A stretch of DNA of 5,754 nt from an uncultured Amylibacter sp. (GTDB lineage: Bacteria; Pseudomonadota; Alphaproteobacteria; Rhodobacterales; Rhodobacteraceae). The notes beneath the pieces are model-generated. The model had not been told where the DNA came from. It did no database searches and saw only the letters and a list, made by a program, of their open reading frames with translations. Location: positions 1 through 5,754 of the forward strand of contig CALDZS010000099.1 in assembly GCA_937944065.1 (NCBI GenBank), given 5' to 3'. Within the stretch, counting starts at the first letter, position 1, and every line of letters begins with the position of its first letter. Shown here piece after piece: positions 1 through 5,620 of the stretch. The translations under genes were made by a program, and so were the position numbers.

Positions 1-1
1 C

Positions 2-496
2 AATCCAGATTTTGACACCGCCACTGCAATCAAAGAAGTCGGTGTCGGCGAGGCACTTGTGTCCACCCTTGAAAAGAAGGGCATGCCGTCGATGGTGCAA
101 CGCACGTTGATCCGCCCGCCCAGTTCGCAATTGGGGCCGATAACGGCCGCAGAGCGTAAAGCAGTTATTGCAGGGTCGCATGTTGCCGGCCTTTATGAAG
201 AGATTGTAGATCGCGAAAGCGCGTTTGAAATCTTGACCAAGAAAGCGTTAGAGGCAGAGGCCGCCGCGACCAAGGCCGAAGAAGAAGAGGCCAAGTTAGA
301 GGCCAAAGAACAAGAATATAAGAATGCCCGCAAGTATGATGGATATGAACGTAAAACGACCAAGCGCGCGACAGGGCGCAGTTCGCGGTCCGATGGTATC
401 GGTACAACCTTGGCAAAAACCATGATCCGTCAGTTGGGTACGCGCAACGGTCAGAAAATGATCCGCGGCATCTTGGGCAGTATTTTTAGGGGCTAG
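2..496 (+). CDS. HerA-like / DUF853 ATPase (YjgR family), C-terminal part only
   Basis: Open at the left edge: the frame runs without a stop from position 2 to a TAG at 494-496, giving 164 residues. It starts NPDFDTATAIKEVGVGEALV and continues with a segment ending RPPSSQLGPIT, which I recognise as the end of the ATPase core of the DUF853/YjgR branch of HerA-FtsK-like P-loop proteins. Full-length members are around 500 residues, so the Walker A and B motifs lie outside the window. A Glu/Lys/Ala-rich, probably coiled-coil stretch follows (about residues 75-115 of the fragment), then a basic linker rich in Arg, Lys and Ser, and a terminal segment with the Gly-Ile-Leu-Gly-Ser pattern usual at the end of this family. 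The GTG at 59 is an internal codon and should not be read as the start. The physiological role of YjgR-type proteins is poorly defined; DNA or protein translocation is inferred from the fold. A hairpin terminator follows directly and the next gene is convergent. Confidence 0.82.
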   Translation, partial: NPDFDTATAIKEVGVGEALVSTLEKKGMPSMVQRTLIRPPSSQLGPITAAERKAVIAGSHVAGLYEEIVDRESAFEILTKKALEAEAAATKAEEEEAKLEAKEQEYKNARKYDGYERKTTKRATGRSSRSDGIGTTLAKTMIRQLGTRNGQKMIRGILGSIFRG

Positions 497-499
497 AGG

Positions 500-530
500 G
501 TTGCGCGTTCTAAAGGACGCGCAACTTTAG
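500..530 (+). terminator. Hairpin terminator of the HerA-like gene, overlapping the 3' end of the convergent gene
   Basis: A perfect 9-bp inverted repeat, GTTGCGCGT (500-508) and ACGCGCAAC (517-525), can be extended by a U-G and a C-G pair to close a UAAA tetraloop (511-514). On the + strand it is followed by a T-rich tract, CTTTAGTTCTTT. It begins 4 nt after the stop codon of the HerA-like gene. On the - strand no T-run follows the stem, so it should act mainly in the + direction. The tract is interrupted, so strength is uncertain. Confidence 0.6.
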
Positions 531-1832
531 TTCTTTGATCCGGTTCTTCTCGCGCGTCAAAATCTCGAACCGCATCCCATGAAAACTAAACACCTGACCC
601 TGCATAGGGATCATTTGTGCCTCGTGGATGACCAGGCCTGCGACCGTATTCGCCTCTTCATCAGGTAAATTCCAGTCGTGGGCACGATTTAGATCGCGGA
701 TCGTCGTTGATCCATCAACGATATAGTCCCCTTGGGCGTCTTCGATACCAAACTCTTCGATCATGTCGTCGTGCTCGTCTTGGATTTCACCAACGATTTC
801 TTCCAAGATATCCTCTAGTGTGATCAAGCCTTGCAGGGCACCATATTCGTCGACGACCAACGCAAAATGCGTTTTGCGGCGCAAGAATTCACGCATCTGA
901 TCGTCCAGCGTTGTGGTTTCCGGTACGAAATAAGGCTCCATTGCGATGCCAAGAATGTCGATTTTGGACAAAGCGGTCCGGCGGTTCTCGGCGTCACGCA
1001 ATTGGCGTTCCACCTCGCGCAGCAAATCCTTGGCGTGTATGACCCCAATAATATTCTCGGTATCGTCTTTGTAGATAGGTTGACGCGTGTAGGGCGATTC
1101 CAAACACTGTCGCACGATCACTTCTGGCTTGTCCGATATGTCGATCATTTGAATGTCAGAGCGGTGCAACATCACCTCTTCAACACCGCGATCTTTTAGA
1201 TGCAACGCACCCAGCAAACGATCCCGATCATCCTTTTCAACGCTGCCTTCTTGATGGCCAAGTGCGATGGCACCGGCCAATTCTGCCTTGGTTGCATCTT
1301 CTTCTTCATCAGGAATGGCTCCGATTGTGTGTAGCATGAAGTTAACCAGTTTTTGAACCGCGAAAACAACAGGGTACAGAAAGAAGACAAGCCAGCGTAT
1401 CGGGCCTGAAACCCGCGTCGCGGCACGCTCTGCGCTGCTAATCGCATAGGTTTTTGGCAAAACTTCAGCAAACACCAACACTAGAAATGTCATCACCAAC
1501 GTTGCCATGGCCACGCCACTGTCGCCAAAAAGACGTGTGAAAAGAGTTGTCGCAAGCGCGGCTGCCAGAATGTTGACCAAGTTATTGCCCAACAGGATTG
1601 CACCTATCAAACGCTCTGTATCCTCGCGTAACTCCAACGCGTGTTGTGCGCCCCGTTCGCCCTTGTCAGCCATGCCGTGCAACTTACCGCGGCTGGCGGC
1701 AGTCAAAGCGGTTTCAGAGCCAGAGAAAAATGCAGACATGATTAACAACAGAACAATGCCCACTGCGGTGGCCCAAAGACCTGTATCCACATTTGTCATT
1801 AAATTCTGAATGCCCAAAACTAGGCTGTCCAT
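510..1832 (-). CDS. CNNM/CBS-domain transporter-like protein (HlyC/CorC, CorB/YfjD family)
   Basis: A 440-residue inner-membrane protein with the complete architecture of the CorB/CNNM family. The N-terminal DUF21/CNNM membrane domain (about residues 15-175) carries the signatures FFSGSETALTAASR (35-48), GNNLVNI (82-88) and AEVLPKTYA (122-130), with hydrophobic segments near 20-38, 76-100, 107-128 and 146-170. A pair of cytosolic CBS domains follows (about 217-275 and 295-350, the latter with VVDEYGALQGLITLEDILEE split across its core), then a C-terminal CorC_HlyC domain (about 360-440). Members are linked to Mg2+ (and Co2+) transport or resistance, and the CBS pair typically binds ATP-Mg. 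The hemolysin name in databases is historical. The ATG at 1832 is preceded by AAGGAA with 8-nt spacing, a good ribosome binding site, and no other start is competitive. The gene is monocistronic here: divergent from the phosphoesterase and convergent with the HerA-like gene, with 13 nt between stop codons. Transport substrate and direction are inferred from the family. Confidence 0.93.
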   Translation of the reverse strand: MDSLVLGIQNLMTNVDTGLWATAVGIVLLLIMSAFFSGSETALTAASRGKLHGMADKGERGAQHALELREDTERLIGAILLGNNLVNILAAALATTLFTRLFGDSGVAMATLVMTFLVLVFAEVLPKTYAISSAERAATRVSGPIRWLVFFLYPVVFAVQKLVNFMLHTIGAIPDEEEDATKAELAGAIALGHQEGSVEKDDRDRLLGALHLKDRGVEEVMLHRSDIQMIDISDKPEVIVRQCLESPYTRQPIYKDDTENIIGVIHAKDLLREVERQLRDAENRRTALSKIDILGIAMEPYFVPETTTLDDQMREFLRRKTHFALVVDEYGALQGLITLEDILEEIVGEIQDEHDDMIEEFGIEDAQGDYIVDGSTTIRDLNRAHDWNLPDEEANTVAGLVIHEAQMIPMQGQVFSFHGMRFEILTREKNRIKELKLRVL

Positions 1833-1861
1833 GATTGACGTTCCTTTTTCATACGATCAGA

Positions 1862-1867
1862 TATACT
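1862..1867 (+). promoter_or_regulatory. Candidate -10 element of the phosphoesterase gene
   Basis: TATACT on the + strand, with no good -35 at 17 bp (a TTGACG at 1835-1840 is 21 bp away). If used, transcription would start near 1874, about 20 nt ahead of the ATG at 1894. It lies between two divergent genes and overlaps the candidate promoter on the other strand. Confidence 0.28.
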
Positions 1868-1894
1868 TATGTGGCTTCGGGTCAGAATTTTCAA
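1866..1894 (-). promoter_or_regulatory. Candidate sigma70-type promoter of the CNNM gene
   Basis: On the - strand TTGAAA (1894-1889) is followed, after a 17-nt spacer, by CATAAG (1871-1866). The expected transcript would begin near 1859, giving a leader of about 27 nt that contains the AAGGAA ribosome binding site. The -10 matches consensus at only four of six positions. Confidence 0.33.
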
Positions 1895-2706
1895 TGGATA
1901 GCGCGCAGATGATCATCAAAGATTTGGGAACCGTGACGGGAAAGATGCTGGTGATGGGCGGCATTTATTCAAATCTGCAAGCGCTGAATGCTTTTTTGGC
2001 GCAACCGGATGCACATGATGTGGCCGCAGATCATATTATTTGTACCGGCGATATCGTTGCCTATTGCGCAGATGCCCGCGCCTGCGCCGAACACGTGCGT
2101 GATTTAGGAATAGTCACCATTGCCGGCAATTGTGAACGCCAGATCGCGGCTGGTGCCGACGATTGCGGATGCGGGTTCGAGAATGCGCCAACTTGCAGTT
2201 TGTTATCACGGGGCTGGTATGCACACGCCTTGGACCAAACGACCGTTGGGCTGCGCCACTGGATGGCGGACTTGCCCGATTGGATTACATTCATCCATAG
2301 AGACAAACGCTATGTCGTCGTGCATGGTGGCGCGTCTGACATTTCAAAATTCGTTTGGCCGACGGTGAATGACGCGGATATTCGTGCTGAACTTGCGCTA
2401 ATCAATCAGGAAATTGGGCGTGTGGATTGCGTCTTGGCCAGCCACACTGGCATCGTGATGGATAGAACAGTTGATGGGGTACGTTGGTATAATTCAGGCG
2501 CGTTGGGGATGCCTGCGCATGCTGGCAAACAAACTACCAGCTATGCCGTGATTGATGATGATATCGAAACCCATGATTTGGTTTATGATGCACAAGCGGC
2601 CCATGATGCCATGGTCGCGGTGGGGTTGGTGCAGGGTTATCACGACAGCTTATTGTCAGGCTATTGGCCGTCCGAAGAAAGCTTGCCGCCTGAATTGCAC
2701 CGCTAA
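1894..2706 (+). CDS. Metallophosphoesterase-like protein with altered motif I
   Basis: A 270-residue calcineurin-like phosphoesterase by order of motifs. GGIYSNLQAL (22-31) stands where the family normally has (S)DIHGNL-AL. It is followed by GDIVAYCAD (52-60), GNCE (78-81) in place of GNH(E/D), HGG (144-146), SHT (183-185; usually GHT) and NSGALG (200-205; usually NPGS-G). Motif I therefore lacks both the Asp and the His that bind the first metal, while the GD, HGG and SHT positions remain. A Cys cluster (Cys91, Cys93, Cys101) follows the GNCE motif. I recall related Rhodobacterales proteins with the same GG-x-YSNL form, so this is probably a subfamily trait and not decay. Substrate is unknown; nucleotide or phosphoprotein hydrolysis would be a guess. 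The frame is open back to an ATG at 1810, but that form overlaps the divergent CNNM gene and covers the likely promoter, so 1894 is preferred; 1831 and 1909 (which begins MIIKDLG) remain possible. No start has a strong Shine-Dalgarno. Confidence 0.8.
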   Translation: MDSAQMIIKDLGTVTGKMLVMGGIYSNLQALNAFLAQPDAHDVAADHIICTGDIVAYCADARACAEHVRDLGIVTIAGNCERQIAAGADDCGCGFENAPTCSLLSRGWYAHALDQTTVGLRHWMADLPDWITFIHRDKRYVVVHGGASDISKFVWPTVNDADIRAELALINQEIGRVDCVLASHTGIVMDRTVDGVRWYNSGALGMPAHAGKQTTSYAVIDDDIETHDLVYDAQAAHDAMVAVGLVQGYHDSLLSGYWPSEESLPPELHR

Positions 2707-3626
2707 TCCGCCAATGGATGATGTTCCAAAACAAGTTCTTGTAATTTTTCGTCCAAAACATGTGTGTAAATCTCGGTCGTGGCGATGTCAGCGTGCCCCA
2801 GCAACATCTGAATAACCCGCAGATCTGCGCCGTTTGCCAACAAGTGGGTCGCGAAGGCGTGGCGCAATGTGTGCGGTGTCACGGTTGCTGGCGATATCCC
2901 TGCCACCACCGCAATTTCTTTGATCAAGGTGTAGAACCGTACGCGGGTTAGGTGCCCCAATTTTCCCGAAGACGGAAACAACATGCGAGAGGTGGGCAGC
3001 CTTTTGGACGCCAACAACGCCTCGGCCTTGTCGCGTTCAACTAGGTACGCGGCAATGGCGATCTTGGCCGGGGTCGACAATGGCACCAACCGTTCGCGCC
3101 CGCCTTTGCCTTTGATCAACAACATTTCAGGATCGCCGCGCACGGCAGCGACAGGTAACGAGACCAGCTCGGTCACGCGCATTCCCGTGGCGTATAACAG
3201 TTGCATCAGGCAACTGTTACGTAAACGGTCAAATGTGTTGCGCCCCGTATTTAAAGCGGCCTCAAGCAAACAATTCACATCTGCTTCGCTAAGTGTCGCA
3301 GGCAGATGCTGAGTTTTCTTTGGGCCCTTTATTTGCGCCGCAGGATTGTCGTCCATCCAACCTTCGTCGAATGCAAATCGATAAAGTTGTTTGATTGATG
3401 ACAGGTGTCGTGCGCGGGTGGCCGCCGATTTACCGTCTGTGTCTAGGGCGACCAAGTGATCTTCGATGTCACGGCGCTTGGCGTTCGCAACTGTTTTGCG
3501 TTTATCTGTCAAGAAGACATCGAAATCCCGCAGGTCGCGCCAATAGGCCTGAATGGTGTTATCCGAGGCATCGCGCTCGGCGCGAATTGCCTCTAGAAAT
3601 GGTTCGGTCCACGGACTGGATGACAT
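2703..3626 (-). CDS. xerD: Site-specific tyrosine recombinase XerD
   Basis: A 307-residue tyrosine recombinase, close to the usual size of XerC/XerD (about 300). The N-terminal SAM-like core-binding domain covers about 5-95 and the catalytic domain about 110-300. All six catalytic residues are present: Arg150 (ATGMRVTEL), Lys174 (KGKGGRERLVP), His252 and Arg255 (PHTLRH), His278 (LLGHADI) and nucleophile Tyr287 (TTEIYTH). Their spacing equals that of E. coli XerD. With XerC it would resolve chromosome dimers at dif near the terminus, under FtsK control, in the cytoplasm. XerD rather than XerC is favoured by the LLYATGMRVTELVSL block and by the neighbouring aroK-aroB, an arrangement I recall from Rhodobacterales. 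The ATG at 3626 lies one nucleotide after the stop of the small membrane protein and has no clear ribosome binding site of its own, suggesting translational coupling. Its TAG overlaps the TAA of the convergent phosphoesterase. Confidence 0.93.
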   Translation of the reverse strand: MSSSPWTEPFLEAIRAERDASDNTIQAYWRDLRDFDVFLTDKRKTVANAKRRDIEDHLVALDTDGKSAATRARHLSSIKQLYRFAFDEGWMDDNPAAQIKGPKKTQHLPATLSEADVNCLLEAALNTGRNTFDRLRNSCLMQLLYATGMRVTELVSLPVAAVRGDPEMLLIKGKGGRERLVPLSTPAKIAIAAYLVERDKAEALLASKRLPTSRMLFPSSGKLGHLTRVRFYTLIKEIAVVAGISPATVTPHTLRHAFATHLLANGADLRVIQMLLGHADIATTEIYTHVLDEKLQELVLEHHPLAD

Positions 3627-3627
3627 A

Positions 3628-3768
3628 TCAACTAGATACCGTATCTATTTGAATTTCCTGTTTAAAATTTTCCGTTGGTGCTGAAAGGTCGCCAAAGAAA
3701 GAATACCCGACAAGTCCCATAAGGACTATCAGAACCAGATAGATGAGATATTTCATCAAGCGACCCAT
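3628..3768 (-). CDS. Small single-pass membrane protein upstream of xerD
   Basis: A 46-residue protein beginning MGRLMKYLIYLVLIVL. Residues 6-25 form one strongly hydrophobic segment followed by YSFFGDLSAPTENF and a short polar tail. With Arg3 and Lys6 before the segment, the N-terminus is probably cytoplasmic and the tail periplasmic. The start at 3768 is fixed by a good Shine-Dalgarno, GGAG, 8 nt upstream (GGAGACAATGTTATG); a longer in-frame form from 3810 would bury that site inside the gene. The TGA stop at 3630-3628 is separated from the xerD ATG by a single T, so the two genes almost certainly share a transcript. I recall similar tiny proteins at this place in other Rhodobacterales but know no function for them. 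It is not a lipoprotein, as there is no lipobox Cys. Confidence 0.7.
   Translation of the reverse strand: MGRLMKYLIYLVLIVLMGLVGYSFFGDLSAPTENFKQEIQIDTVSS
3633..3647. repeat. 15-bp palindrome just upstream of xerD
   Basis: TAGATACCGTATCTA has 7-bp arms around a single central base. It lies in the last codons of the small membrane protein and ends 7 nt before the xerD start codon, where a ribosome binding site would be. As RNA it could fold into a 6-bp stem with a 3-nt loop. It may be coincidental. Confidence 0.45.
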
Positions 3769-3812
3769 AACATTGTCTCCTGTCAGTTTACCGCTTTGTA
3801 CTTGCCTCAATG

Positions 3813-3821
3813 TGCCATAAT
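3813..3821 (+). promoter_or_regulatory. Candidate extended -10 promoter of aroKB
   Basis: TGCCATAAT is an extended -10 (TG-n-CATAAT) on the + strand; the -35 at 17 bp (GCTTTG) is poor, as extended -10 promoters allow. Transcription would begin near 3828, about 40 nt ahead of the GTG at 3868. The reverse strand reads CATTAT over the same bases (3822-3817), so the element could also serve the divergent small gene and xerD. Confidence 0.38.
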
Positions 3822-3867
3822 GCTATCACCCTTACAAAAGCTTGAACATGGGGAATTTGAACACGCT

Positions 3868-4419
3868 GTGCAGTATCATCTGTCAAAATCAATTGTTTTG
3901 GTTGGATTAATGGGGGCTGGTAAGACTGCCATCGGTACAATTCTGGCCGAAAAGTTGGGGTGTCCGTTCCTGGACTCAGACGAAGAAATCGTGGCTGCGT
4001 CCAAGATGAGCATTAAGGAAATCTTTGAACGCGACGGTGAAGATTTCTTTCGTCAAAAAGAGGCGCAGGTGATTGCACGTCTTATGGCAGGCACGCCCTC
4101 GATCTTATCCACAGGTGGTGGTGCCTTCATGAGCGCGGATATCCGTGCCGCGATAAGTGCACAAAATGTGTCTGTCTGGTTGAAGGGCGATTTGGACCTG
4201 TTATGGGAACGCGTCAAGGCCAAGGATACCCGACCGTTGCTAATGAACGACGACCCGTTTGGCACGCTTAAGGCACTGTATGATACGCGCAGCCCAATCT
4301 ATGCGTTGGCGGACATACAAGTCGAGGCAGAGCCAGATTTAAGCAAAGAAGCGATGGCCGACAAGGTTATAGCCCATCTGTTAAATGACCCGAAAAGTGG
4401 TCTGAAGAAAGTGACTTAG
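3868..4419 (+). CDS. aroK: Shikimate kinase
   Basis: A 183-residue cytoplasmic enzyme that phosphorylates shikimate to shikimate 3-phosphate with ATP, the fifth step of the shikimate pathway. Visible motifs are the Walker A loop GLMGAGKT (13-20), FLDSDEEI with the shikimate-binding Asp (Asp36/Asp38), FFRQKE (Arg62), the STGGGA loop (Gly83-85), TRPLL in the lid (Arg122) and YDTRSPIY (Arg141). No key residue is missing. The start is uncertain. The frame is open back through an ATG at 3820 and a TTG at 3796. The GTG at 3868 gives an N-terminus of about eight residues before IVLVG, as I recall for roseobacter homologues, and leaves the probable promoter outside the gene; GGGGAA lies 12 nt ahead of it, rather far for a Shine-Dalgarno. 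The ATG at 3820 falls inside that promoter element and would add 16 residues unlike the family. The stop is one nucleotide before aroB, so the two are co-transcribed and probably coupled. Confidence 0.92.
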   Translation: MQYHLSKSIVLVGLMGAGKTAIGTILAEKLGCPFLDSDEEIVAASKMSIKEIFERDGEDFFRQKEAQVIARLMAGTPSILSTGGGAFMSADIRAAISAQNVSVWLKGDLDLLWERVKAKDTRPLLMNDDPFGTLKALYDTRSPIYALADIQVEAEPDLSKEAMADKVIAHLLNDPKSGLKKVT

Positions 4420-4420
4420 C

Positions 4421-5530
4421 ATGCGTGAAACGGTGGATGTTCAACTGGCAGACAGGTCGTATAAAATTGAGATTGGCACCGGATTGATCGATCAAGCGGG
4501 TGCGCTGATCGCGCCTTTGTTGCGCAGAAAACGCGTTGCTATTGTGACGGACGAAAATGTCGGAGCCTTGCATTTGGATGCGTTGCTGGCTGGACTGTCC
4601 AAAGACGGGATCGATGCATGTTCACTGCTGTTACCCGCGGGCGAGGCAACCAAATCGTGGGCGTTTCTGGAACAGACGGTCGAATGGCTGCTGGATCAAA
4701 AAATAGAACGTGATGATGTGATTATCGCCTTTGGCGGCGGCGTGATTGGGGATTTAACTGGTTTTGCCGCCAGCATTTTGCGCCGCGGCGTTCGGTTTGT
4801 GCAAATTCCCACCAGCCTGTTGGCGCAGGTCGACAGTTCCGTTGGCGGTAAAACCAGCATTAACTCTCCGCATGGTAAAAACCTAGTGGGCGCGTTTTAC
4901 CAACCACAATTGGTTTTGGCTGATGTTGGCCTGTTGGACACCATGACCAAACGAGATTTCTTGGCTGGCTACGGCGAGGTGGTGAAATATGGAATGCTGG
5001 GCGATGCGGCTTTCTTCTCTTGGCTTGAACAGAACGCGGGTGCGATGGCGGACGGTGATGTTGCCAAACGGATTTATGCCGTCCAACGATGTTGCGAGAT
5101 GAAGGCGGAAATCGTAGCCGAAGATGAAACAGAGCAGGGCGTGCGCGCACTGTTAAACTTGGGTCATACATTTTGTCATGCGCTAGAGGCGGCGACAGGC
5201 TATTCAGATAGACTGCTGCACGGCGAGGGGGTTGCGATTGGTTGCGCGCTTGCGTTCGAGACATCCATGCGTCTTGGCCTGTGCAGTCAAGAAGATCCCA
5301 GCCGCGTGCGCGCACATCTGTCGGCCATGGGCCAAAAGGTTGATCTACGTGATATCGACGGTGATTTGCCTGACGCGGCGGCGCTGGTTGATCTGATGTA
5401 TCAGGATAAAAAAGTCAAAGACGGCAAGCTAGGATTCATCATGGCGCGCGGTATCGGCGATGCGTTCACAACACGGGATGTTGATCTGGATGTTGTGCGG
5501 GCCGTGTTGAAGGATAGTGCGGATTTGTAA
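4421..5530 (+). CDS. aroB: 3-dehydroquinate synthase
   Basis: A 369-residue cytoplasmic NAD+- and Zn2+-dependent enzyme, of usual family length, converting DAHP to 3-dehydroquinate, the second step of the shikimate pathway. The N-terminal NAD-binding half includes the glycine motif AFGGGVIGDLTGF (103-115). The strongly conserved block QIPTSLLAQVDSSVGGKT (128-145) supplies Asp138 and Lys144, and HGKNLVGAF (151-159) supplies Lys153 and Asn154. The metal ligands are Glu186 (GEVVKYG), His249 (NLGHTF) and His267 (LLHGEG). All catalytic residues are present and there is no frameshift. The ATG at 4421 follows the aroK stop by one nucleotide and has only a purine-rich stretch (GAAGAAAG) upstream, consistent with coupled translation. 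No terminator with a clear T-run is seen after the stop. Confidence 0.97.
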   Translation: MRETVDVQLADRSYKIEIGTGLIDQAGALIAPLLRRKRVAIVTDENVGALHLDALLAGLSKDGIDACSLLLPAGEATKSWAFLEQTVEWLLDQKIERDDVIIAFGGGVIGDLTGFAASILRRGVRFVQIPTSLLAQVDSSVGGKTSINSPHGKNLVGAFYQPQLVLADVGLLDTMTKRDFLAGYGEVVKYGMLGDAAFFSWLEQNAGAMADGDVAKRIYAVQRCCEMKAEIVAEDETEQGVRALLNLGHTFCHALEAATGYSDRLLHGEGVAIGCALAFETSMRLGLCSQEDPSRVRAHLSAMGQKVDLRDIDGDLPDAAALVDLMYQDKKVKDGKLGFIMARGIGDAFTTRDVDLDVVRAVLKDSADL

Positions 5531-5620
5531 GGGGCCCGAATTTTCAAACTGAACCTAATGTCCGCTTGGAACCTAAATTCGACGTTCGCATATGAATGCG
5601 CTGAAGATGTTATAATCTCG
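5531..5620. other. Convergent intergenic gap with short repeats
   Basis: These 90 bp lie between the stops of aroB and the CDF-like gene. They contain an 8-bp direct repeat GAACCTAA (5551-5558 and 5569-5576), a 7-bp inverted repeat CGAATTT/AAATTCG (5537-5543 and 5575-5581) and a 5-bp hairpin CGCAT-ATGA-ATGCG (5587-5600). None is followed by a T-run on either strand, so an intrinsic terminator is not convincing for either gene. No ORF of note is present. Confidence 0.5.
5608..5616 (+). promoter_or_regulatory. Extended -10-like element pointing antisense into the CDF-like gene
   Basis: TGTTATAAT is a perfect extended -10 (TG-n-TATAAT) on the + strand, with no convincing -35. Transcription would start near 5623 and run antisense to the 3' end of the CDF-like gene. 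Only a 33-codon frame (ATG at 5624) follows, with no family resemblance. This may be a chance match in AT-rich intergenic DNA. Confidence 0.22.

Noticed and set aside
831..1199. A 122-codon + strand frame inside the CNNM gene
   Set aside because: It is antisense to the CBS-domain region of a clearly conserved gene and its translation has no recognisable domain.
1810..1893. N-terminal extension of the phosphoesterase from the ATG at 1810
   Set aside because: It would overlap the start of the divergent CNNM gene, cover the likely promoter, and add sequence unlike the family.
2731..2749. ACAAGTTCTTGT plus AATTTTT as a terminator of the phosphoesterase gene
   Set aside because: The usable stem is about 4 AT-rich pairs and lies in xerD coding sequence; too weak to list as a feature.
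2703..3626. Tyrosine recombinase as a mark of an integrated mobile element
   Set aside because: Length, catalytic spacing and neighbours fit the housekeeping XerD. No tRNA, attachment repeats or cargo genes are present.
3769..3810. N-terminal extension of the small membrane protein from 3810
   Set aside because: The GGAG site 8 nt before 3768 clearly marks the downstream ATG as the start.
4860..5315. A 151-codon - strand frame inside aroB
   Set aside because: It is antisense to the most conserved part of AroB, and its Arg/Pro/His-rich composition is typical of a shadow frame.
5587..5600. CGCAT-ATGA-ATGCG hairpin as the aroB terminator
   Set aside because: The stem is only 5 bp and neither strand has a T-run after it.
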